A stretch of DNA of 64,000 nt from positions 6,262,001 through 6,326,000 of the forward strand of contig QCXZ01000075.1 of NCBI GenBank assembly GCA_025024175.1, written 5' to 3'. The translations under genes were made by a program, and so were the position numbers. The notes beneath the pieces are model-generated. The model was not told the DNA's origin. It made no database searches and saw nothing but the letters and a program-made list of their open reading frames with translations. Position 1 is the stretch's first letter; each line of letters opens with the position of its first letter. This document shows, piece after piece, positions 39,401-47,505 of the stretch. The DNA comes from Rhyzopertha dominica. Its lineage: Eukaryota > Arthropoda > Insecta > Coleoptera > Bostrichidae.

Positions 39401-42400
39401 CTACTAAAACATCAACTATTCGAATAGAACAAACAGTAATACACAGACCAATATTTAATAACAAAAATTTAATTTAATTTATTTTTGTCTTTCACTCGCT
39501 GCTTAATGTAACAAATAGATGAACCATTGTTAAGAGATTAGGACTTCCCCATTTAAGATTTTTGAGTTTTCAAAATTGAAAGATGGTCAAATTTGTAAGA
39601 AATTATTAAAAACTACTGGTCATTTTTCCGGTTGTTGGATCTCTTTTGTTTTCTTTTTGAGCGTGTTATTTAAATATCTAGTTTTCCCATTATAATAAAC
39701 ACATTGATATCCATCCAGTATAACTGTTGGTAAGTTTTTTAACGGATGTTGTTGATTTTATTTTGAAAGCAATAATTAGACTGATATGTTGCAAAATTCT
39801 ACTAGTAACTTTTTTAATTAATTACTAAGTTCTTCAGTACAAGAAATCCTATAAAATGTAATAAATGGGAGACGGAGAACCATCCTATCGGGCACCACAC
39901 AGCAGAGCTCTCAAATATTAATACACTTTAGTCAGACTATAATATGTGTTTTATCTATTTGTCAGGTAACTTTTCTTAGCTTATTCCTTTTAATTTTATT
40001 AAACAGTGTGTCCCGAAAATAACCGAACTTTATATTTAAATCATACAACACACAGCGCCATCTATTGAAAATTTGTAGCATTAAAAAGATATATTCATCC
40101 TCTTTCAAACGCACTTAAGTCCATGTAAATCGGATGACAGATGTCAAATTTACAGCCTAAGGCCAGGTCGTCCAGAAGCTAGTAATCGTGCTGAATTGGT
40201 GAAAAAAGTCCGTGAAATCATTGGTATCGATGCAAATTTTACTGTGAGAATGTTGGCTGAGGAATTAAATATGAGTAAAAACACTATTTGGGGAATTTTA
40301 ACTGAAGATTTGAGTAAAAGAAAGGTCTGTGAGCGTTTTGTTCCACATAAATTAAATAAAGACATGGCATATTAAATATGACCCTGAAACTAAGCGTCAA
40401 TCTGCTGAACAGAAGTCCAAAGGCGATCCAAAACCAAAAATATTGTGTTTTTAAAAGTCTCGAATCAAGACGATGTTGATTACTTGATTGATTACTAATT
40501 GATTTTACCAAAAAGAGGCTTAAGTTTTCTGGTTATTTATTATTTTTTCCACAATTTACTTATAAATAATGGTAACTTTAGAATTGTTATTCAAAGTGGT
40601 AGGCACTGAACTAAAAATGTAGCATAAAGGCAATTTTTTCAGGAGAAGACCAAAAATACAATACTATCTTGTACGATTGTGTAGTGTTCATGATTTATTG
40701 CATACCTTAATATGTAATTTTTATTCAGGTTCAACCTGGCTGTTACCTTCCAAGCAACCCAGAGGCTATGGTATTAGACATCGACTATAAAAGTGGCACT
40801 CCCATGCAAAGTGCTGCCAAAGCACCTTATTTGGCCAGATTTAAAGTTGTTCGATGTGGTATTACAGAATTGGAAAATATTGCCATGGCAATATCCAACA
40901 ATCAACAGGTATACATATTAAAATGGAATAAAGTTATTTTTATAATACAAACTCTACACTGTGCAATTTTGCTTTATCCATGTACAGGGTGTCCCATTTT
41001 CGTTGTAATTGTATGGCATCTTGGTAACTATTAATGTTAGAGCATTGCGGTTTCAACATTACTATATTACTTTTTTGTTGTGAGTTGAGCTGTACCATCG
41101 CCATTATTATATCGTCTTTTGTTTTAAAGCCATAGCCAATATTTGAAAAATGTAACATTTCTACAGTTCTCAATATCTTAATTGGCTATGTAGATACAAA
41201 AAAAACTGTAGAGACATTTTCTATAGATATTTTTATTATAAATCCAGTGGCATACTCAGAATTTTTTTAGGGGGTCACATTTTAGAGATATAACAAACTT
41301 TGCATTTTTTTTTTAAATGGAAACCATAGTTGGCTTTGCTGTGGTTGAAAAGATCTAGTTTTTCTGATTAACAAAATGTATACATTGTTAGCTTTATTTT
41401 TGTTAATGTTAGTATTATTCTAATTTTTGTAATAATTGGATGTGATTTTACATTTTTTGTCAAAGTGGATGTAAATAATTAATGATAAACAATGCATAGG
41501 TACTTATCTCTAAATAAACAATCATTTTCATTAGTTACATGGCCTTCTAGATTACCAATAAAAAACTGCACTAGCGCTTTTAGAAGTGTTATGTATGTAT
41601 TCAAATATATTATTTTAATGGATTAAAATTTTTACTTAATAATATAAATTATAATGTGTGTTTTCTTATTCCATAGCCTAATGGATGTACACGTAAAATA
41701 TGATAAAATTATTTAAAAAAATTTGAATAATTCCAAAATTAGTAAAAATAAACCTAACAATGTATACATTTTTTAATCAGAAAAAATAGGCCTTTTTAAC
41801 CATAACAAAGCCAACTATGGTTTCCATTTAAAAAAATGCAAGTTTGTGTTATATCTCTAAAATGTGACCCCCTAAAAAAATTCTGAGTTCGCCACTGAAT
41901 TTAGAATAAAAATATCTATAAAAAAAGTCTTTACAGTTTTTTTTGTATCTACATAGCCAATCGAGATATTGAGAACTGAAGAAATGTTACATTTTTCAAA
42001 AGTTCAAAAGACGATACAATAATGGCTATGGTATATCTCAACTCACAACAAAAAAGTAATGTAGTAATGTCGAAACCGCAATGCTCTAGTATTAATAGTT
42101 ACCGAGATACCCTACAATTACAACGAAAATGGGACACCCTGTACTTTAACATTATTTATGGTGTTTGTTTACTAAAAGCCAGCTTAATCCACAGGTGAAT
42201 ATGCAAAATTTGGGTCCTGAATTATGGCAGGCAGCCATCTTCAAAGTTGGAGATGACGTTAGGCAAGATATGTTGGCTTTACAAGTTATTGGAATATTCA
42301 AACACATATTCCAAACTGTTGGCTTAGATTTATTCTTGTTTCCGTATCGTGTAGTGGCAACAGCACCAGGGGTAAGCAAAAATTTCTGAAATGTTTTTGA

Positions 42401-45249
42401 TCTTGACTCATAGGGAATGTAAGAATATTAACTAGTAGAAAAAACCTTTAATAAAACTCAAATAATTTTATGTTTGTTTTGTAGTGTGGTGTAATTGAGT
42501 GTGTACCCAATGCAAAATCTCGTGATCAGCTGGGACGGCAGACGGACATTGGATTGTTTGAATATTTCCGTGCCACATACGGAGATGAACACACCAAAGA
42601 GTTCCAGGCAGCGAGACGAAACTTCATTGTTTCGATGGCCGCTTACAGTGTGGTTGGATTCTTGTTGCAAATTAAGGACAGGCACAATGGGAACATCATG
42701 TTGAATACAGATGGACATATCATACATATAGGTAAGGGCTTAAATTGCAAGTTGGATCCAATTGTAATAGGTTTGAAAATTTTTTTCATAATAGCATTCC
42801 ATTGGTAAATAAAAATGTGTTTATGTGAATTATTATTGCATCTCAGTCTGCATTATCTTTAAAATATTTACAGATATTACACATCATGTATAAGATGACA
42901 ATATCAATGTTTACAAGATAACAACATTTCTTTCCCTCTTAATTTGGTTTCCTAATCATTTTCTGTTTTAATGCAGGTTAGCAAAACAAAGAAAAGAAAG
43001 AAGAAATGTCTTATTATTTATGCAATAACAATTAATTGACTTTTTTCTGACATTCACTAATAGAGAATGTAAACATTATAAATAATGTTCATATTCTTTC
43101 ATTAGTTATGAAAGCGCAACTTTTAAGGATTTTGTAGATTTAAGAATAGAATCTATTGATGTTGGTTGTAATTTTAGTTTTAAAATATCAAAATTTAAAT
43201 ACTCACGCAGTCTGCACATATAAGGCGAAAAATCCTTTTCGACTGCGAAAAATTTCTGCGTCATCTCCACCTGGTGACTGAATTTCCACCAACATGCAAT
43301 CAGTCGCCCCAATAGTGTGCGGAAACCTCAATTTGATAAAATGCATGTATATGTCTTCAAGTAACTTTACTAGCTTTAAAATTTATCTTTTATTTAAAAA
43401 ATGAATGCTGATACTTTATGACTAATCAAAACATGGCTTTATACTCCAAACCAGGTGTATTTTGTAGATATTTTAATTTCATTTTAAAAACTTCATGTAT
43501 TTGTCTGCTATTTCTGAATAAATAATGAAAATTTATTAAAGTATATTCTAAAAAGCTGAAAACATTTTGAACCATTTAAATGCAGCATTTCAGTTTGTGC
43601 AGTTTTTTAATCGAATATTTAATATAGTTTTGCATTTTTTGATATCAAATATTTCATTCGTTCATTGAAATGTTATTTTTACAACGAATACTTCACAGCA
43701 GTGTGGTAAATTTACCGAACAACTCGAACATGAAAAACGGATTTTAGTGATATCTGTAAAATAAACAAAGGTGTTTAAAATTCGTTTCTTGTTTCTATTA
43801 AGGCATGAAATTATGTTTTTTTTTACCAAACAGTGTCAATTAAGGATGCTTGCTTCTGACTTCTGAGAAATTTAAACCATCAGGTACACATTGTAGTCAT
43901 AAAATTACAATTTCAGATTAATATTTAATTGATCGTATATTTCAAGCAGTAATATAAAAACTTAATGAAGTAACTATAATTGTTCAGCCACAAACACAAG
44001 TCAGACCTTGTTCCTCTAAAATATGTAACATATGGGTGTTTCTCAGATTTTGGATTCATGTTTGAATCGTCACCTGGCGGAAATTTGGGCTTTGAACCAG
44101 ATATTAAGCTGACAGATGAGATGGTAATGATAATGGGTGGTAAAATGGAAGCTCCATCGTTCAGATGGTTCTGTGATTTGTGCGTACAGGCCTACCTCGC
44201 TGTTAGGTAAGTTTATCAAATTAAATATGCAAGTGATAGAAGTTGATAATAAAATTTTCTCTTTAGATTTATTGATTTTGAGTAACCAGTCTTCTCCTTA
44301 TCTTTCTTTTAAAATTTTCAGGAAATGAACTTGTACAGGCAACATTATCCTTTATTCTTCTGTACACCCTTATACCAAAAAAATAGCCGTTTTTCATTCT
44401 CAGTCTTTTTTTTCTGTTCATATTGTTTATATTTAAACATACTTCCACTTTGGACAATTCAAAAGTTAAATTTTTGTAAGAAATCATCAAAATTAAACTG
44501 TTTAGAAATTTTAGAGATATAAAAAATTTTAAATGACCAAAATGGGACAATTCTAAATGATTCTTGCAATTTCAGTCCCCCCATTCTATATTTTTTATTC
44601 GAACGCTAATTTTTGTATTGCTGGTTTGAAAGTTGCTTTCCATTTTGTCAAGATTGCTAGTTTAAATTTTTAGATTCATTTTATTAATTTGACGTCATAA
44701 TTTTTTCTTCTTTGTAATTTAGTACTAACGATGACTTATTACCTGTCAATAAATATTGTGGATTCAACTTGGTGAGACTTATTTAACAAGAATAAATTCA
44801 AGAAATCCAAGTAGAGCAATATGGATCAGTTTTCAGCATGCAATTTGAATACACTAAGAACATATGCTATGCTATATCCCAGTTATTTTACAGATTAGTA
44901 TTTTGGGTTATACTGTGACGTCTGCGGTTAAATTTGTGTAAAAAGCTTTCTGTGTTGTATTTTAATGAAAATTAATATTTTCCAACGTACTTGATTTTCT
45001 TAACTTTATGTAATATGTTACAGGCCGTATCAGGAAGCAATAATATCCCTAGTTTCCCTGATGTTAGATACCGGTCTTCCTTGTTTTAGAGGTCAGACGA
45101 TTAAGTTGCTTAGGGCTAGGTTCGCGCCCAACGCTTCAGACAAAGAAGCAGCCGCTTACATGATCCAGGTGATCAGAAACAGCTATCTGAACTTCAGGAC
45201 GCGAACCTACGATATGATACAGTATTATCAGAATCAAATTCCTTATTAG
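9483..45249 (+). CDS. PI4KA: Phosphatidylinositol 4-kinase III alpha, 30 exons
   Basis: Makes PI4P at the plasma membrane from phosphatidylinositol and ATP, in complex with TTC7/EFR3-type partners in other animals. Exons: 9483-9572, 10510-10723, 12722-13140, 14751-15168, 15221-15385, 16588-16839, 18495-18690, 19787-20074, 20880-21028, 21333-21503, 24629-24902, 25691-25996, 26083-26221, 26282-26371, 27571-27777, 29136-29333, 31506-31695, 32024-32231, 33703-33932, 34155-34381, 36500-36681, 36747-36921, 37151-37288, 38926-39046, 39101-39291, 40729-40908, 42195-42371, 42485-42731, 44047-44206, 45024-45249. All phases agree and give 2075 aa (human about 2100). The N-terminal two-thirds is helical solenoid. 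The PIK accessory domain precedes exon 24, and the kinase domain fills exons 26-30. Landmarks are [18 protein letters not shown], the catalytic loop DRHNGNIML, the [12 protein letters not shown] activation segment, and the C-terminal [13 protein letters not shown]. One codon near 10528 contains an N. Introns hold most of the transposons listed here. Confidence 0.96.
11081..11460 (+). repeat. Fragment of ACTTCCACATCC repeat
   Basis: Begins ACTTCCACATCCAAC and continues with TTTGCTCAATCGCTTTAAAA and a G-rich run near 11330-11360. It matches internal sequence of the P-like elements at 17.0 and 62 kb. It is an isolated fragment in PI4KA intron 2. Confidence 0.7.
13323..14427 (+). mobile_element. 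mariner element, internally deleted
   Basis: Flanked by TA (13321-13322 and 14428-14429). The inverted ends of about 32 bp share the block CATGTTTTTTAAGTAAGTAC and differ only near their tips. At 1105 bp it is about 200 bp shorter than a usual mariner of roughly 1.3 kb, which fits the deletion seen in its transposase. It lies in PI4KA intron 3, same orientation as the gene. Confidence 0.92.
13485..14352 (+). pseudogene. mariner transposase, broken
   Basis: The first ATG gives [12 protein letters not shown], a mariner N-terminal helix-turn-helix. After GMVRKW the frame jumps straight to VPKMLTD, so roughly 70 residues (second helix-turn-helix and linker) present in complete mariners are missing; both junction sides end in W, suggesting deletion at a short repeat. 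TGDETW supplies the first catalytic aspartate. The second motif reads HGNARPH, where active relatives have an aspartate in place of the G. A frameshift near 14090-14110 moves to the second frame, which carries the [13 protein letters not shown] third-aspartate motif. One N occurs at 13804. It cannot encode an active enzyme as it stands. Confidence 0.9.
15855..15940 (+). repeat. Short fragment of ACTTCCACATCC repeat
   Basis: TTTATTTGCTCAATCGCTTT and the following AAAACAAAATTTGAGCAAAA match the interior of the repeat seen at 11.1, 17.8, 35.6 and 62.9 kb. It is isolated in PI4KA intron 5; the rest of that intron shows nothing recognisable. Confidence 0.6.
16968..18471 (+). mobile_element. P-superfamily-like element with THAP remnant
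   Basis: An exact 8-bp target duplication GTTTTGAT flanks it (16960-16967 and 18472-18479). The inverted ends begin C(A/G)CG(A/G)TAGTAGATAGAGAGG. Near the left end a frame at 17165-17225 reads [13 protein letters not shown], the start of a THAP zinc finger, interrupted and without a usable ATG. THAP finger plus 8-bp duplication point to the P-element superfamily; hAT shares the duplication length but not the THAP finger. The interior contains the ACTTCCACATCC repeat (from about 17775). No catalytic domain is recognisable, so it is non-autonomous. Its right end is 23 bp upstream of PI4KA exon 7. A related copy lies at 61855-63599. Confidence 0.8.
23517..24398. mobile_element. TA-flanked foldback MITE, copy D1
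   Basis: The ends are TA-CAGGTGTCCCATTTTCG and a diverged inverted copy; both arms include GTAGGGTATCTCGGTAACTA. Inner blocks such as GGTCACATTTT and TTGTGTTATATCTC also pair between arms. A second copy at 40985-42141 has better preserved ends. No coding sequence. It contains the 45-bp hammerhead-family insertion at 23841-23885. The preceding stretch of PI4KA intron 10 (21504-23516) shows nothing recognisable. Confidence 0.75.
23841..23885 (-). repeat. 45-bp truncated hammerhead-family insertion
   Basis: The 12-bp repeat ATATAATTTGTA flanks it (23829-23840 and 23886-23897). On the minus strand the insert starts TGCAGTTGGTTGAGG and ends GACATGCATTTT, so it keeps only the part of the family 3' of the predicted ribozyme cleavage site. 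The flanks share two more bases, so the 5' boundary is uncertain by up to 2 nt. The sister element at 40985-42141 has the corresponding sequence without the insert, acting as an empty site. Confidence 0.85.
28638..28846. repeat. Foldback MITE in PI4KA intron 15
   Basis: Inverted arms of about 50 bp (28638-28688 and 28797-28846) share GGAATACAGTACCGCAAC and ATATTTGGAGTAAAAGTTTT. The centre is about 110 bp with no coding sequence. No clear target duplication was read. Confidence 0.65.
29754..29990 (-). repeat. Hammerhead-bearing retroposon, copy 3
   Basis: Minus-strand 3' end GACATTTTAAG, ribozyme at 29792-29840, and the upstream segment ending in TTACTTACATCATACC shared with copy 1. The distal block containing ATGGCATTGCCAT and the following ATGCCAGAGTAATGC is in the opposite orientation, relative to the ribozyme, to the same block in copy 4. 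It lies in PI4KA intron 16. Confidence 0.75.
29792..29840 (-). ncRNA. Hammerhead ribozyme (type I), copy 3
   Basis: Minus-strand order: AACUGCA, CUGAUGA, stem II GCUAU-AAUA-AUAGU, GAA, stem III AUAGAUCUAU, C, UGCGGUU. Compared with copies 1 and 4, the fourth stem II pair has changed from G-C to A-U on both sides and the outer pair from G-C to G-U, so pairing is kept while sequence differs. Stem I stays paired with one G-U. Predicted cleavage lies between plus positions 29799 and 29798. Confidence 0.85.
30238..30554 (-). pseudogene. SWIM zinc-finger protein fragment
   Basis: The open frame (30554 down to 30153) reads [20 protein letters not shown] then [11 protein letters not shown], the CxC...CxH pattern of a SWIM zinc finger, followed by IHPAIP encoded by the element's own inverted end. 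Residues beyond 30238 are host intron. A second degenerate copy of the part after the finger ([12 protein letters not shown]) lies on the plus strand at 30600-30735 with a stop. SWIM fingers occur in several transposon-associated proteins; no catalytic domain was found. Confidence 0.6.
30238..31484. mobile_element. Foldback element with SWIM-finger remnant
   Basis: Inverted ends of about 40 bp, AAAGGGTATAGCCGGATRTA continuing to CTGCCCCCGC, mark both boundaries (30238-30276 and 31441-31484). Inside, about 140 bp of coding remnant occurs twice head to head (30300-30440 and, inverted, 30595-30740). The rest (30780-31430) is AT-rich and featureless. It lies in PI4KA intron 16, ending 21 bp before exon 17. 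I do not recognise the superfamily from the ends. Confidence 0.7.
32457..32818. repeat. Tandem duplication, period about 181 bp
   Basis: Two adjacent near-identical units each start CCAATAAATAAAT(C/T)ACCTG and contain ATGCACCAAAAGCTACTAAT and TTAGATATAGAAAAAAATTA. It lies in PI4KA intron 18. No coding potential. Confidence 0.85.
34549..35062 (+). pseudogene. Penelope-like element fragment
   Basis: A frame at 34825-35060 reads [20 protein letters not shown] followed by LNKSEIY, a stop, then IKCCNCPK. This is the linker and start of the GIY-YIG endonuclease typical of Penelope-like elements. It is 5'-truncated. Its left edge (34549-34605) is an inverted piece starting TCCTACTTCCAAACTTT, matching the end at 54.5 kb, the inverted-terminus arrangement common in this class. 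The coding part is cut at 35062 by another repeat. Confidence 0.65.
35117..35288 (+). repeat. Hammerhead-bearing retroposon, copy 4
   Basis: A 172-bp copy with target duplication ATTTAC(A/G)TTTTT (35105-35116 and 35289-35300, one mismatch). It starts AAGTAAGAATTTAGGATGGC, carries the ribozyme at 35201-35249 and ends GACATGCAATTC. The uninterrupted target sequence can be seen in the P-like copy at about 62118-62145, so the insertion boundaries are well supported. Confidence 0.85.
35201..35249 (+). ncRNA. Hammerhead ribozyme (type I), copy 4
   Basis: Plus-strand order: AACUGCA (35201-35207), CUGAUGA, stem II GCUGU-AAUG-ACAGC (35215-35228), GAA, stem III AUAGAUCUAU (35232-35241), C at 35242, UGCAGUU (35243-35249). 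All seven stem I pairs and all five stem II pairs are Watson-Crick. Stem III is a self-complementary 10-mer that leaves almost no loop, as in short-stem hammerheads that work as dimers. Cleavage is predicted after 35242. Confidence 0.88.
37725..38280. repeat. Direct duplication, spacing about 310 bp
   Basis: Two diverged direct copies (37725-37955 and 38035-38280) share TTTTCTCTATTAAAATAATC and TACTAAAGGGGTAAAATAAT. It lies in PI4KA intron 23. Nothing else is recognised in that intron. Confidence 0.7.
40003..40560 (+). pseudogene. mariner-type transposase relic
   Basis: A frame from 40157 reads [20 protein letters not shown] and then [16 protein letters not shown] and [14 protein letters not shown], the second helix-turn-helix and linker of a mariner-type transposase. 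It then stops, and in another frame continues [11 protein letters not shown] and SRIKTMLIT from the catalytic domain, so a middle part is deleted. A putative end GTGTGTCCCGAAAATAACCG lies near 40005. It is in PI4KA intron 25 and is dead. Confidence 0.75.
40985..42141. mobile_element. TA-flanked foldback MITE, copy D2
   Basis: TA flanks both ends (40983-40984 and 42142-42143). The ends are CAGGGTGTCCCATTTTCG and its inverted copy. Inverted arms run for about 300 bp on each side and include GTAACTATTAAT, GACGATA and the GGTCACATTTT/AAATGTGACC blocks. The AT-rich centre has no gene. It fills most of PI4KA intron 26. Confidence 0.85.
43203..43334 (-). pseudogene. PIF/Harbinger transposase relic
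   Basis: The minus strand reads [20 protein letters not shown] then [20 protein letters not shown], followed by TGA. This matches the region of Harbinger nucleases around the first catalytic aspartate (GxxDxxH in the family; here GATDC, histidine site altered). Only about 44 residues survive. It lies in PI4KA intron 28; no ends were found. Confidence 0.75.
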
Positions 45250-47472
45250 ATGAATTTCCTTTTGTGGTAGATTGTTTATTTGGGTTGTAAACTAGTTGAT
45301 GTTGTGGTAACATGGTTAGTATTAAAAAAAATACAACGTACAAGATGCAGTGCTGTCCAGGCTTTACTGGAATTTATATTATAGTTTCAACAATTTTTTT
45401 TTATTATTTCTGAGTAAGAAAAGGATTTAATTAATGTTTCACTATAAAAGTTTAAAAGTTAACAGTGACAGTGGATTTTTATAAAAAAAATTACTCTTTC
45501 TAATTATCAAATAGCATTTTGCAGAATTTGGTACCTGAAAACATGCCAACTTGAATTAANAANTGCCTACACTTTTCTACTTTTACATAATTTTGAAATA
45601 TGCTGGGAAATGTAAGTAGTTTGCATAATTACTATTTTGAGCTTAAACTTTTGTAGGTACTCAAAACTAAAAGCTTGTTTCAAATGAATGTGCTTTAAAT
45701 ATACTGAATTTTTGAAATATATTTCATCATCATTGCATGACATATATTTAATTTACATTTCTAATCTGCAGCCAAAATTTCCCATTAAAATAAGCAGGTA
45801 GTCCTGTTTTTTAAATGTGTTGGTGTGATATGTTTCATCAGGAATTACTAATTTCTGTTTATGTCTAATTCACACTTTTGAATAAAGAAGGAAATTCTTT
45901 AGTTCAACTTGCATTTTCAACAGTTTTTGTGAAAATTCAAGTATTAGTTTTTAGTGACATGTCTTTATGTTATACAAAAACACTGTTTTAAACCCATAAT
46001 TCAGTTCTTGAAGTTATTGCTTGTTTAATATAACTGAGAAATCAAGGGTAATAAAAGTTCAGTTAAAGCTTATTTTTTGATTTGTTTGATTTTATGTTGA
46101 GGTTTTGAGATTATCAGGAAAAAAAATTCTGTCTGAAATAACACTCATAGAAGATATTGAGACTGATGGAAATAACTTTAGTGAAGCTTGCATTCATTCT
46201 TTAAATATAATTTTAATCTTAATTTTTCAACTCTACTCAGATAAAGATAAAAGTGTTGTGTTTACAATCGATGTACTTTAATTATATTTTTTATTGTGGC
46301 TTTTAATTTTAAAACATTTTTACAATTCCAGAATCTAAAAAAATAATATCCAGTGAATTTTTTTAATTTGCACTTGGAGTCCTATTAAAATTATTAAAAG
46401 TTATTTAAATATCTTTTAACATTTTGTGTATTCATTTGCAGTTTATTTTCCATAATTTTAAGGCAAAAAACATTGTTCAATTTGTGTGTAAGATGCCAGC
46501 TTTGCAGGACAACTGCATACTAAAACCTAACTTTAAAAGCGCTTCATTTAAAAGGTTAGAAAAAATTCGTACAAATAACTTCTATTTTCATGTGTTTCAT
46601 ATTTGGAAAAGCATTCTGTTATTCTTGTGACTTTTTTAACACTAGCCATGTTTCTGTGAAATGTATATTTGTAAACACACTGTGTTACAAAATGGGTGAT
46701 TTTGAATAATGCAAATTAATTAGTAGATTTAATGTGTGGTAGAATAATTAAACTTATCTGTGGATGGCACTAACATTTATTCATTTCAAATGCATGGAAC
46801 ATACAAAATTTTCAGTAGCACATGTGCTTAAATATTGTGGTTTAGAAATGACTTTCTTTTGAACGATCTTGACGCATTTGCTCCAACAGGAATTTGAACT
46901 TTCCAAATCTAGTCAGTACAAATACATTTCCAAATCAGTTACTTGTAGATTTTAGCTTGTTAGTTTCAGTTTCTTATACCAGGTGTTTGAAAAATGTATG
47001 TCAGAATTCTGGAATCAAAGAAAAGTTTTGAAAAATGACACAACTTTTTGTTTTATGATTGACGTATCACAATTTTGTCTAATACTCTATGAAGTTTTGT
47101 ACTTAATTAATGTATACTTTACGAAACATAATTTTTGCTTAATCATTAACATCAATGTCATAGACTTGCATCAGGATTTTCAACATGCATTTTTAAAGCT
47201 ACCTAATGTTCTTTGTGGTATGTGTTGTATTTTTCACACTAAGTGTTGGTTATTCTTCAATTTGTTTGTTATTGAAGAACTTCTTGTAAATATGTGTGTA
47301 ATAAAACTATATTTTCTTCTGATGTTAATCATACTATAACAAATAAATATGTTGTTACTGAAACATGTCTTTGTCGATCAAAAAATTATATGATTATTTT
47401 GTTCGTGATGTTTTATAATTCAAATGAAAGGAGATGGCAGGTGTCGTAAACCAGGTAAGAACAGGTAACATT
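45250..47472. other. PI4KA 3' region and convergent spacer
   Basis: No coding region. Several plus-strand AATAAA hexamers could end PI4KA transcripts, for example 45881-45886, 46050-46055 and 47300-47305, implying a long or alternative 3' UTR. Two short runs of N occur near 45560. Small ORFs here show no domain. Confidence 0.5.
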
Positions 47473-47478
47473 TTTATT
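47473..47478 (-). promoter_or_regulatory. Poly(A) signal of SIRT4
   Basis: AATAAA on the minus strand, 28 nt past the SIRT4 stop. It implies a very short 3' UTR, ending near the 3' end of the converging PI4KA transcripts. Confidence 0.5.
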
Positions 47479-47505
47479 TATCTATCTAACCAGGTACATT
47501 ATTTA

